A stretch of DNA of 24,743 nt. Origin: Bdellovibrionales bacterium. GTDB lineage: Bacteria; Bdellovibrionota; UBA1018; CAIMNF01. Both the position numbers and the translations under genes were made by a program. Below, piece after piece: positions 15,727 to 23,039 of this stretch (positions are counted from its first letter, which is position 1; the number at the start of each line of letters is the position of its first letter). The notes under the pieces were generated by a model. That model had not been told where the DNA came from. It was given only the letters and a program-made list of their open reading frames with translations, and did not search any database. The stretch lies in NCBI GenBank assembly GCA_947457605.1, contig CANGWP010000012.1, forward strand, positions 1 to 24,743, given 5' to 3'.

Positions 15727-16205
15727 TTTTGATCCGCCTCGCGATAAGAAGCCAAAACGATGTCCGGAAACTTTTCACGGGCCCCATCCATGATAGAGAT
15801 CAGGGATTGGTAGGGGAGATTTCCCTCCAAGGAAACCTGAAGTGTCTTCTCACCCGGAAACTTTGCCGAGAATTTTTCCGCTTGCTTGCGAACCACATCC
15901 AGCAACGAAGAACCATCTGCCGAACTCTGGATCTGGTCGGGAGATGGTCCTCCCCAGATCAGGGTTGAAATGAACTTCCCCGCGCCTTGAGAACGCAGAA
16001 CAAGTCTCGGATTCATGGGTTGGGTTGCATTGCTCCCGGTTGCTGTAACCGTCGCAGCAGGGGGCAGAGTCAGTTTCGTATACTCCATGAAGGTGGTGGA
16101 CATGAGGAGAAAGAAAATGACCGTCGTCAACATGTCCAGAATCGGGACAATATTCAAATCCTGGACATGCTTCTTTTTTTTGGTTTGCAGGATTTGGTCG
16201 ATCAT
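15723..16205 (-). CDS. ExbD/TolR-family proton-channel subunit (first copy, AglQ-like)
   Basis: The 160-residue protein has a basic N-terminus (QTKKKKHVQDLNIVP), one membrane helix at about 19-38 with Asp24 in the standard position (PILDMLTTVIFFLLM), and a periplasmic domain. Between the helix and that domain lies an Ala/Thr-rich stretch. The YQSLISIMDGAREKFPDIVL region is the usual ExbD C-terminal unit. The ATG overlaps the TAA of the ExbB gene by one base (TAATG), so the subunits are coupled. It is clearly different in sequence from the second ExbD, which argues for a heteromeric stator rather than a recent duplication. Confidence 0.9.
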   Translation of the reverse strand: MIDQILQTKKKKHVQDLNIVPILDMLTTVIFFLLMSTTFMEYTKLTLPPAATVTATGSNATQPMNPRLVLRSQGAGKFISTLIWGGPSPDQIQSSADGSSLLDVVRKQAEKFSAKFPGEKTLQVSLEGNLPYQSLISIMDGAREKFPDIVLASYREADQK

Positions 16206-16840
16206 TACTTGTTAACCCGCTCGGATTGCTCAATCCAGGTGATCACTTTGAGACCGGTGTCTTGAGCATCACCCACGATGGATTCTCCCTTGGAAACGCA
16301 AAGGGTGTGAATCACCATGGCCGCAATCCCCACGCAGAGTCCTGCGGCCGTTGCATACATTGCTTCTGAAATCCCGATTCCAAGCATTCTTGCTTTCTCG
16401 GCCGGGTCGGCATTTGCAATGGACGCGAAAGTTTTGATCAGACCGCTGATGGTCCCAAGGAGACCCAGAAGTGTGGCAACGTTTGCAATCAGCGCAAGGT
16501 ATCCGACACGAGCCTCGCACTTGTGACTTACTTCAAGCACTGCACCCCCAAGGGCGGATTTCATGGCTTCCCGTCCGTTTTCAACCGCGACCAGTCCGGA
16601 TTTGATTACGCTCATTTCCGGCGAATTCGGACGCTTGTCACAGATTTGAATTGCGTCAGTGTAGCGTTTGTCCAGGATCAGGCTTCGAATGGTTACGATT
16701 GACCCCTTCACGTTATAAGACATGCCCAAGAAAAGCACAGCAAGTCGCTCAAGGCCGATGATCGTAAGGACTGCGCCCGCACCGAAAATCAGATACGCCG
16801 CGAGTCCACCATGTTCCATTAGAGTTTGAATAGCAGTCAT
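16205..16840 (-). CDS. ExbB/TolQ/MotA-family proton-channel protein (AglR-like)
   Basis: The 211-residue inner-membrane protein has three helices at about 12-38, 113-138 and 155-181. The family motifs are in place: LLGLLGTISGLIKTF in helix 2 and ISEAMYATAAGLCVGIAAMV in helix 3. Together with the two ExbD proteins it forms a proton-driven stator. It lies second in the operon, 24 bases after the outer-membrane barrel gene, with GGAGG-like bases before ATG 16840. TolQ or a TonB-energising ExbB is an alternative reading; the surrounding TPR and barrel genes favour a gliding-type motor. Confidence 0.92.
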   Translation of the reverse strand: MTAIQTLMEHGGLAAYLIFGAGAVLTIIGLERLAVLFLGMSYNVKGSIVTIRSLILDKRYTDAIQICDKRPNSPEMSVIKSGLVAVENGREAMKSALGGAVLEVSHKCEARVGYLALIANVATLLGLLGTISGLIKTFASIANADPAEKARMLGIGISEAMYATAAGLCVGIAAMVIHTLCVSKGESIVGDAQDTGLKVITWIEQSERVNK

Positions 16841-16864
16841 TGTTTCCTCCTCATGACAAAATCG

Positions 16865-17632
16865 TTAAAGATAAAAATTCACACCTAATTCCGAGAGCAA
16901 CACGCCCTTGAAAGACTTTTCATTGTTGACCACGCTTTGAATGTAGCCGTAATCAATGCAGAAGCGTAATCCCATGTATTTCCCAAGGAAAAAGGTCTTT
17001 CCAAGCCCAAGCTTGAAGCCCATGCCCCTGGTGGTATCGTACTGAATCTGGGATGCTCCGAATTTGAGGAAAGTGTCGCTCCGAATGATCGTGTTCATGC
17101 CGAGACTGTCTTTGCCGTAAAGCGGCGCCCAGAGAACCTCAATTCCATACTGGTACTTCGGTCTGGCGGCCGTAATGGTCGCCTGCTGCCCCCCTTGAAG
17201 AGTGAGACTGCTTACCAGATCCACAATGGAACGCTTGTTTACGATATAGAGTGGCGAAAACTGAGCATAAATCTCAAGGAAGTCACTGATCGCGTACCCT
17301 GGGTTGATGCTTATGGAATAACTGGTGTAGGGCCCATCCGAAAAATCGAGGGTCCCGTAGGTTGACAACAGAAAACGACCCCGTTTTCTCATGGCTTTTC
17401 GCTGAACAACGCCCATATCCCGAAAAACATTGGAAACCTCATCGTCCGACCCAATTCGCACCGACGCATCCAGAGGAGTTTTCCCGGAAGAAGAGTCAGA
17501 AGCAGATGCTGCAGAAGCTTCTGACGCATCGCTTGAAGAAGATGCTGCAGGCGGTGGAGGGACGTCCTCGGCCTTGGCATTGTGTGCGAGGTTTAGAGCC
17601 AATACAGCGGAAATCAAAGCGAACTTGCTCAT
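16865..17632 (-). CDS. Outer-membrane beta-barrel protein of the Glt-like operon
   Basis: The 255-residue precursor has a signal peptide (MSKFALISAVLALNLAHNAKA, cleavage at about 21) and a Pro/Ser/Ala-rich disordered stretch at 22-50. The following region, from about 80, alternates in beta-strand fashion (GRFLLSTYGTLDFSDG, YSISINPGYAISDFLEIYA, GMGFKLGLGKTFFLGKYMGL) and ends VNFYL, the aromatic terminus expected for insertion by the BAM machinery. It fits the myxobacterial-type outer membrane beta-barrel family found beside Glt genes (GltA/GltB/GltH-like). It is the first operon gene; AAGGAG lies close upstream of ATG 17632 and a strong-looking promoter about 50 bases away. It is the probable outer-membrane anchor of the machine. 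Confidence 0.82.
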   Translation of the reverse strand: MSKFALISAVLALNLAHNAKAEDVPPPPAASSSSDASEASAASASDSSSGKTPLDASVRIGSDDEVSNVFRDMGVVQRKAMRKRGRFLLSTYGTLDFSDGPYTSYSISINPGYAISDFLEIYAQFSPLYIVNKRSIVDLVSSLTLQGGQQATITAARPKYQYGIEVLWAPLYGKDSLGMNTIIRSDTFLKFGASQIQYDTTRGMGFKLGLGKTFFLGKYMGLRFCIDYGYIQSVVNNEKSFKGVLLSELGVNFYL

Positions 17633-17680
17633 TCTCTCTCCTTGAGAAACCGGTGGTAATGCCCTTAACGTTTCCAGTTT

Positions 17681-17708
17681 ATTCTAGATATGAGGAGATG
17701 CAAGTCAA
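17681..17708 (-). promoter_or_regulatory. Sigma70-type promoter of the Glt-like operon
   Basis: On the minus strand TTGACT (17703-17708) and TAGAAT (17681-17686), each one base off consensus, are 16 bases apart. The predicted leader is about 40 bases and contains the ribosome site of the barrel gene. This is the best-looking promoter in the window. Confidence 0.65.
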
Positions 17709-17745
17709 AATCCTTGCGGAGCAGATGAAAAGTGAGGGACCTGTC

Positions 17746-18279
17746 CTAAATCGGAGTTGCTTTTTTTGATTCTTTCGAACTTTTTTGAATTCGCAGTTCC
17801 TGATACCCGAAGGTGTCGTCTTTTTCCCGGGTAAATCGGACATCCTGGTATTCTGCGATGGAAAGCTCAATCGTGGTGTAGATGATGTTCTCGCCCATCA
17901 GATGGCCGCCGATGGTTTCTCCGGAGGGCAATGAAACGCTCGCGTGAATGTGCATGGTCTCTGAGTCGAGCATTCCAGTCAGGGATGTGATTTCGAAATG
18001 GCCCTCTTTTGTTTCGGCTTTGGGTTGATTGGCAAAGCGCAGGGTTACTTTCTTCAGGCTCCCAACGGCGCTGAGAATGCTTGCCGCATGAATTCCGCGG
18101 GTTTTGGCCCAAAGCTTCAGTTCGCTTGTCAGATCCTGGTTGGGGCGCAAACGTACCAAGTGGGCCTTGATCCGGGAAGTTTCCCAATTCATCGACTTCA
18201 ACTCCTCTTTCTCTACAGCTGCCGCAAGTGCGTTCATCGGTGATGTTCCAAGGGCAAAGATCAGGACAAAGATTTTCAT
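17746..18279 (-). CDS. PPC/DUF296-domain protein with signal peptide
   Basis: The 177-residue protein carries a PPC (DUF296) domain at about 38-165. HLVRLRPNQDLTSELKLWA, GIHAASILSAVGSLKKVTLR and GGHLMGENIIYTT are the family blocks. His110, His112 and His126 are in the positions that bind metal in prokaryotic PPC proteins. Unusually, the N-terminus (MKIFVLIFALGTSPMNALAA) looks like a cleavable signal peptide, so the domain is probably periplasmic, whereas plant relatives bind DNA. The ATG lies 10 bases after the mnmH stop, so it is likely the third gene of a selD-mnmH operon. The function is unknown. I am confident of the domain, moderately so of export. Confidence 0.85.
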   Translation of the reverse strand: MKIFVLIFALGTSPMNALAAAVEKEELKSMNWETSRIKAHLVRLRPNQDLTSELKLWAKTRGIHAASILSAVGSLKKVTLRFANQPKAETKEGHFEITSLTGMLDSETMHIHASVSLPSGETIGGHLMGENIIYTTIELSIAEYQDVRFTREKDDTFGYQELRIQKSSKESKKATPI

Positions 18280-18289
18280 TCCCTTTCTT

Positions 18290-19354
18290 TTAGGGGAGCT
18301 TCACCTTGGATGCAAGTTCGTTTCGATCGCCCCGAATCAGGATCCGATCCCGGGCGCGATCAATGGATTTTTCATAAAGCGGGTCATAATAATGCACGAG
18401 AAGTGCCTCCACCCAATCTTGGTGGACTTCGGAGAGTGCGAAATCCTTCGAATCAAATGCGGAACGAATCATCTTTTCGATTTCAGAATGTTTTAGGCCG
18501 CCCAGTTTTCGCTGAATCCGTTTTAGGTTTCCGAGAAAAAAGTCTTTCACTTGTTCTTTGGGTTCTTGATCGTGGATGATTTTTTTCAGAACATATTCCC
18601 GCGTGAGATTCTGGATTCTTTTCTCGATTTGAACCTCGAGCAAGAGGATCCTGGACTTTTTCATTTGAGAGAAAAGCGTCTCGGGAACGATCAAGGAACC
18701 GATCATCACCGACTCGTCCTCAAGTAGGATCGGTGTGCCGGCAGGCATTTTTAGAAGTTCGGTGCTTAAAGCGTTCTCAAAAGTGGCTTGGGCCGGTTGG
18801 GCGCCCATGGAGCCAAAGCTGGAGCCTCGGTGGTTTGCAAGCGCTTCGAGATCCACGTGGGGTGAGCCGCATTCCTTCAAAAAAGATGTTTTTCCCGAGC
18901 CCGTTTTTCCTCCCACCAGCAGAAAACTGGACTGAGTCGAAATCTCGTGCAAACGCATCAAAAGATGGTTGCGCAGTGCTTTGTACCCGCCTTCGATTCG
19001 TTGAGTTTCAAAACCCGACTCTTTCAGCCACTCGATGGAAATGTTGGAGCGTAGTCCGCCCCGGTAGCAATACAAAAGAGCCGAGGGGTTTGATTTCAAA
19101 AAATCCATCCAGCGCTTGATGCGCTCTGATTTGGTCTGACCCCGGACCAGTTCGTGGCCCAGTTTGATCGCTTCGTTGGCACCTTTCTCGCGGTAGCATG
19201 TGCCCACAAGTCTTCTTTCCTCGTTCTCGAGGATGGGCAGGTTTGCGGAGGATGGAAAGTGTCCCGCATCAAATTCGATCGGAGCCCGAACGTCGATCAA
19301 GGGCGTTCCTGAAACGAATATTTTGTCAAAATCAATCCTGCAGTTCGAGTTCAT
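18290..19354 (-). CDS. mnmH: tRNA 2-selenouridine synthase
   Basis: The 354-residue enzyme (SelU/YbbB) replaces sulphur by selenium in 2-thiouridine at the wobble position of some tRNAs, using selenophosphate. The N-terminal rhodanese domain (about 1-130) holds the catalytic Cys96 in LLYCYRGGLRS. A P-loop domain follows, with GKTGSGKT at 149-156. Length is close to the E. coli enzyme. The gene overlaps the selD 3' end by 23 bases; there is no strong ribosome site before ATG 19354, so translation is probably coupled. Because selD is directly upstream, selenophosphate made by that enzyme has an immediate user. Confidence 0.95.
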   Translation of the reverse strand: MNSNCRIDFDKIFVSGTPLIDVRAPIEFDAGHFPSSANLPILENEERRLVGTCYREKGANEAIKLGHELVRGQTKSERIKRWMDFLKSNPSALLYCYRGGLRSNISIEWLKESGFETQRIEGGYKALRNHLLMRLHEISTQSSFLLVGGKTGSGKTSFLKECGSPHVDLEALANHRGSSFGSMGAQPAQATFENALSTELLKMPAGTPILLEDESVMIGSLIVPETLFSQMKKSRILLLEVQIEKRIQNLTREYVLKKIIHDQEPKEQVKDFFLGNLKRIQRKLGGLKHSEIEKMIRSAFDSKDFALSEVHQDWVEALLVHYYDPLYEKSIDRARDRILIRGDRNELASKVKLP

Positions 19355-20378
19355 GATCTTGTCTGGGGATGGCTTCCCCGATGATGGCGGCTTTTTTGAA
19401 CCTGGTCTTTAATTTCGCCAAAATCAAAGAGGATGACTCCGGGGCAACGGAAAGAAGAAGTCCGCCACTGGTTTGAGGGTCAAAGCAACTTAGCAGAGAG
19501 TCTTTGGTGGGGGTTCCCGCCACCCGGATGTGGTTCTCCGTGTAGATTCGATTCGTGCTGTGAGCCCGGGTGAGGTTTTCCGCATTGAGGGATGAAACGG
19601 TTCGCTCGAAGAGGGGAATGGAACGAAGTTGAAATTGCAACGTGACGCCCGATGCCTTTGCGAGTTGGTAGGAGTGACCTGCGAGACCAAACCCCGTGAT
19701 GTCAGTTGCGGCATGGATGGAACGTAGATCGGAGGGAGAGAGGATATCTGCGATTTTGTTCAGTGTGGTCATGGACTCAATGGCATCGCTGATCTCAGAT
19801 TCCGAATAATCGCCATTCTTCAGTCCTGCGCAAAGCGTTCCGGTTCCAATGGCTTTGGTCAGGATGAGGTGGTCTCCGGGACGGGCTCCCGCATTGCTCC
19901 AGATCAAGTCGGGATGGACGACTCCGGTTACAGACAGTCCGAATTTCAAGGTATCGTCATCAATTGAATGTCCACCGAGGAGGGAGCATTCTGCTTCCTG
20001 GATTTTACCGATTGCTCCATCCATGATCTCTTTCATGAGAGAGGGGTCGAGAGTTGCCATGGGAAACGCGAGGATCGCCATCGCAGTTCTTGGTTTTCCG
20101 CCCATGGCATAGACATCACTCAGAGCATTTGCTGCGGCCACTTGGCCGAAAAGAAAAGGGCTATCGAGGATTGGGGTGAAAAAATCCAAGGTTTGAACCA
20201 ATGCGACCTGCTCATTGATTCGATAGATTCCGGCATCATCAAAGTTCTTCCCGTCGATCAGTACATTCGGGTCCTTTGAACTCAAATCCAATTTTCCCAA
20301 TACCTCTCTCAAGGTGGTCGCGGATATCTTTGCGGCGCACCCCCCTTTTTGAACAGTCTGGGTGAGTTTGATGTTCAT
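19332..20378 (-). CDS. selD: Selenide, water dikinase (selenophosphate synthase)
   Basis: The 348-residue enzyme makes selenophosphate from selenide and ATP. The N-terminal active-site segment KGGCAAKIS has Cys14 and Lys17, which correspond to Cys17 and Lys20 of the E. coli enzyme; the second Cys of the usual CGCK motif is Ala. The ATP-binding domain shows VQTLDFFTPILDSPFLFGQ, ANALSDVYAMGG and LLGGHSIDDD, followed by TDITGFGLAGH. The ATG at 20378 has AAGGAG seven bases ahead and fits the family N-terminus; the frame stays open upstream but adds nothing family-like. No selA, selB or tRNA-Sec is in the window, so tRNA selenation is the only visible use. Confidence 0.96.
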   Translation of the reverse strand: MNIKLTQTVQKGGCAAKISATTLREVLGKLDLSSKDPNVLIDGKNFDDAGIYRINEQVALVQTLDFFTPILDSPFLFGQVAAANALSDVYAMGGKPRTAMAILAFPMATLDPSLMKEIMDGAIGKIQEAECSLLGGHSIDDDTLKFGLSVTGVVHPDLIWSNAGARPGDHLILTKAIGTGTLCAGLKNGDYSESEISDAIESMTTLNKIADILSPSDLRSIHAATDITGFGLAGHSYQLAKASGVTLQFQLRSIPLFERTVSSLNAENLTRAHSTNRIYTENHIRVAGTPTKDSLLSCFDPQTSGGLLLSVAPESSSLILAKLKTRFKKAAIIGEAIPRQDHELELQD

Positions 20379-20402
20379 CGTTCGGCTCCTTGTTGAAAAC
20401 GC

Positions 20403-20411
20403 ATTGTAACA
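20403..20411 (-). promoter_or_regulatory. Extended -10 promoter of selD-mnmH-PPC operon
   Basis: Minus strand TGTTACAAT combines a TG dinucleotide and a one-mismatch -10 (TACAAT); no convincing -35 is at the right distance. The leader to ATG 20378 would be about 18 bases and includes AAGGAG. Confidence 0.45.
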
Positions 20412-20501
20412 TAAACCACGAGAAAAATGGCGCCTTTGCCTTGAAACCAAAAGGGTTCAGCATGGTTTTTGCTTTCGTTTCTGCCCTGGAAGGTGGTTCT
20501 T

Positions 20502-20906
20502 ATGAAGATGACACGACTAAAAAAGGCGGTGACCTGGTCTCTGCAGATTGTCCTGGCCATGATTTTCCTCACGGTGGGAATGGCTAAAATCTCCGGGGTT
20601 CAGAGCTCGGTTGATCTGTTCGAAAAAATCGGTTTTGGGCAATGGCTTCGGTATCTTGTGGGAATGGTTGAGGTAGGGAGCTCCGTGCTCCTGCTCTTTG
20701 GCCCGTACGCATCCTTTGGAGCGGGTCTTCTGTTGATTGCGATGGCGGGAGCGGTAATGTCCCATTTGTGGATCATTGGGGGGAGTGTTGCCCCGGCTCT
20801 TGGACTCGGATTCATTGCGGGGACTGTTCTTTATCTCAGGCGACAGGTCCGACGGGCAGAGGAAATCGAGGTGATCCACGAGAATTCTCAGAAAAAATCG
20901 GCCTAG
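20502..20906 (+). CDS. DoxX-family membrane protein
   Basis: The 134-residue protein has four predicted membrane helices at about 10-28, 50-70, 72-90 and 95-115. The first contains AMIFLTVGMAKISG, the DoxX-type signature with the small-residue/Lys turn; a loop with FEKIGFGQWLRYLVGMVEV follows. The C-terminal tail is charged and cytoplasmic. Members of the family are small integral membrane proteins, some linked to quinone or thiosulphate chemistry and many without a known role; nothing here picks one. GGAAGGTGG lies five bases before ATG 20502, the reason for choosing it over upstream TTG codons. It diverges from selD and lies 48 bases before the response-regulator gene, probably cotranscribed. 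Confidence 0.85.
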   Translation: MKMTRLKKAVTWSLQIVLAMIFLTVGMAKISGVQSSVDLFEKIGFGQWLRYLVGMVEVGSSVLLLFGPYASFGAGLLLIAMAGAVMSHLWIIGGSVAPALGLGFIAGTVLYLRRQVRRAEEIEVIHENSQKKSA

Positions 20907-20954
20907 TTGCATTTCCAGCCGCCCGGCGTATGATGGCTCTGGAAGGAAGGGCTC

Positions 20955-21668
20955 ATGAACATTCTTGAGAAAAAGAAGATCCTGGTCGTGGATGATGAGC
21001 CCATGCTTCGCGAGATTCTTCGGGATGTGCTGGATTATGAAGGGGTTGTGGTTCGTGAGGCCGAAAACGGAAGGGCTGCACTTGAGCTCTATCGGAATGA
21101 GGGATTCGATGCAGTGGTTTCTGACATTCGAATGCCCGGTGGAGATGGGCTTGAATTGTTAGGGAGCTTGCGAAAGCTTGATTGTGTCACTCCGATCGTG
21201 ATGTTGATTACAGGATTTTCAGATCTCTCGCATGATGCGGCCTACAATTTGGGCGCCGATGCCGTTCTCTCGAAGCCGTTTGATGTGAATGAGTTGCTTG
21301 CAAGGCTGAATTTCCTGTTGTCGCCGCTGGAAGATCGGCTCTCCACGCCGGGTGGGATGAATGTTGCTGGAGTTCAGATTGCAAAATCGGCCCCCGCAGC
21401 CATTGGGCGGGGTGGTCTGTTTGTGCCCGAATTCATATCAGGTGTGGTCGGAGAACAGGTTTCCTTTTCGCTTGATTGTCCTGAAGTGAATGGGAAGGTA
21501 GTCGGATCGGGCGTGGTTCGCTGGGTGCGAAGGACTGCAAGTGGCGCATTTCCTGCAGGGAGTGGAATCGAGTTTCGCTATCTCGAGAACGACTCGCTTC
21601 AGAGGGTTCTTGGGTGGATGCGAAAAAATGCCCGCTGCGCGTTCATTCCCGACCGAATTTCAGGGTGA
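20955..21668 (+). CDS. Response regulator: receiver domain plus PilZ-like output
   Basis: The 237-residue cytoplasmic protein has a receiver domain at about 6-122 with the acidic pair Asp13-Asp14, phospho-acceptor Asp57 (SDIRMPGGDG), Thr86 and Lys107, all intact. The second domain (about 135-232) is PilZ-like: AIGRGGLFVPEF, then beta strands (GEQVSFSL, GSGVVRWVRR, GSGIEFRYL). It lacks an RxxxR motif and has IGRGG instead of DxSxxG, so cyclic-di-GMP binding is doubtful; it resembles the degenerate PilZ domains common in Myxococcus. There is no DNA-binding domain, so output is probably by protein contact. GGAAGGG precedes ATG 20955. Its 3' end overlaps the histidine kinase gene, the natural candidate partner. 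Confidence 0.88.
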   Translation: MNILEKKKILVVDDEPMLREILRDVLDYEGVVVREAENGRAALELYRNEGFDAVVSDIRMPGGDGLELLGSLRKLDCVTPIVMLITGFSDLSHDAAYNLGADAVLSKPFDVNELLARLNFLLSPLEDRLSTPGGMNVAGVQIAKSAPAAIGRGGLFVPEFISGVVGEQVSFSLDCPEVNGKVVGSGVVRWVRRTASGAFPAGSGIEFRYLENDSLQRVLGWMRKNARCAFIPDRISG

Positions 21669-22884
21669 AACGACTTGATCCCTTTCCTGGAGTGAGTTCA
21701 AGGCGAGCACGATTGGATTTGGCAAGGGTGCTTGAAATGCTAAGACCGAGGCCGGTTCCCTTGCCAGGCTCTTTTGTTGTGAAAAATGGCTGAAAGATCT
21801 TGTTTTGAAGTGCTTCCGGAACCCCGGGGCCGGAGTCTTCCACTGCGATCGATACAGAGGTTCCGCTTCGGGTAAGTGTGATGGTGATCCATTTGGGATC
21901 CTTCTGGTTTTGAATCGCATCCCTCGCATTTTGAACAAGGTTCACCAGGATTTGCGAAATCTGGCCCGGTCTGCATTCAACTTCGACGGGCTCTTCCGGA
22001 ATGGCAAGCCGAAGGTCGATGCTTCTTGACTTTAGTCCTTCACGACAAAGCTCAAGAGAGTCATGAATGATCGAAGTCAGGTCAGAGAGTTGCAGTGGAT
22101 CCATCTGGCTGTCCCTTGAGAACAATTGAAGCCCCTTGATGATTCCACTGATTCTTTGAATCGACTTTGAAATTCCGTTCAGGGAATGGAGGAGTTTCTC
22201 CTTCCCGGAATCCTCGATGGTCCGTGCCGCAATGAACTCAATGCGGTTCACGTATCCTGCAATGATCGCCAGGGGGTTGTTGATCTCGTGTGCAATTCCA
22301 CCCGCCATTTCTCCCAGGGCCGACATTTTGGCATGATGAAGGAGGGTTAGTTTCTGCCCTTCGATGAGGTCGAGAGCCTCTGTCAGCAATTGATTCCGGC
22401 GTTTCAGTTCCAGTTGAGCGATCACCATTCCGGCAAGGGTTGCAAGGGCCCGTCGTTTTTCTTCCGGGAAGGGTTTTGGTTGGGAGTCAATCACGCAAAG
22501 AGTTCCGATTGACTCCCCGGCCTCCGTTCGAAGTTGGGCTCCGGCATAAAAGCGGATCTTTGGGTCTCCCGTGACGAGCGGGTTGTCCGAGAATCGGGAG
22601 TCCTCGAGTGCGTTCTCGACCACAAAAACGTCGGTTTCAAGGATGGCATGGCCGCAGAAGGAAACATCCCTCGGAGTTTCGGAGGCATTCAGTCCAACCC
22701 TGGACTTGAACCACTGACGATCCCGGTCCACCAGGCTGATTAAGGCGATGGGAGTCCCGCAAATCGTGGAGGCGAGCTCTGTAAGGGCATCGAACTCCGG
22801 TTCGGGTGGGGTTTCAAGAACATCATAGTCTTGGAGGGCCTTGATTCGGGATTCTTCTGATTTGGAGAGCGCTGGAGCCTTCAT
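21643..22884 (-). CDS. Soluble GAF-domain sensor histidine kinase
   Basis: The 413-residue protein lacks membrane helices. A GAF domain spans about 20-160 (TPIALISLVDRDRQWFKS, VSFCGHAILE, GTLCVIDS, the form common in GAF kinases and cyclases). A dimerisation/phosphoacceptor domain has His199 in GEMAGGIAHEINNPLAII. The ATPase domain has the N box NLVQNARDAI (315-324), G1 DSGPGVP (350) and G2 GTGLGLSIS (376-384). All catalytic motifs are intact. The signal is unknown. It runs against the REC-PilZ gene and overlaps its last 26 bases. No good ribosome site is seen before ATG 22884; GAGAAG is the nearest. Confidence 0.93.
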   Translation of the reverse strand: MKAPALSKSEESRIKALQDYDVLETPPEPEFDALTELASTICGTPIALISLVDRDRQWFKSRVGLNASETPRDVSFCGHAILETDVFVVENALEDSRFSDNPLVTGDPKIRFYAGAQLRTEAGESIGTLCVIDSQPKPFPEEKRRALATLAGMVIAQLELKRRNQLLTEALDLIEGQKLTLLHHAKMSALGEMAGGIAHEINNPLAIIAGYVNRIEFIAARTIEDSGKEKLLHSLNGISKSIQRISGIIKGLQLFSRDSQMDPLQLSDLTSIIHDSLELCREGLKSRSIDLRLAIPEEPVEVECRPGQISQILVNLVQNARDAIQNQKDPKWITITLTRSGTSVSIAVEDSGPGVPEALQNKIFQPFFTTKEPGKGTGLGLSISSTLAKSNRARLELTPGKGSSRFTLKFGRE

Positions 22885-22920
22885 TCTTCTCAGGAGTAGC
22901 CCAATCGGTGGTGGATGAGA

Positions 22921-22948
22921 AGTGTATCTTCGGATTTACAGTTGTCCA
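22921..22948 (-). promoter_or_regulatory. Weak candidate promoter of the histidine kinase gene
   Basis: Minus strand TGGACA (22943-22948), 16-base spacer, TACACT (22921-22926). The -35 is formed by one arm of the dyad at 22943-22959. Confidence 0.3.
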
Positions 22949-22959
22949 GAAACTGGACA
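22943..22959. promoter_or_regulatory. Perfect 17-bp dyad, possible operator
   Basis: TGTCCAGAAACTGGACA is a perfect inverted repeat of 7-base arms around AAA, located between the divergent histidine kinase and lytic transglycosylase genes. It covers the -35 of the putative kinase promoter. I cannot name the regulator. As RNA it would be a short hairpin with a 3-base loop and no T run, so it is a poor terminator. Confidence 0.5.
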
Positions 22960-22998
22960 TGCCGTGCCATAATTTTGGGGAGTGCGTGCGATAACCAT

Positions 22999-23027
22999 TT
23001 GGGAATTTATGGCCCAATTTTTGTAAT
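22999..23027 (+). promoter_or_regulatory. Candidate promoter of the lytic transglycosylase gene
   Basis: TTGGGA (22999-23004), 17-base spacer, TGTAAT (23022-23027). The leader to ATG 23040 would be only about six bases, with just GGA before the start. Confidence 0.35.
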
Positions 23028-23039
23028 AGAAGACAGGAA

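Noticed and set aside
20337..20339. Selenocysteine codon in selD
   Set aside because: The active-site residue is read as an ordinary Cys codon; no in-frame TGA or SECIS-like hairpin is needed.
22885..23039. Sigma54 promoter near the transglycosylase gene
   Set aside because: GTGCCAT...TTTTGGGG has some resemblance, but the GG-N10-GC spacing is not met.
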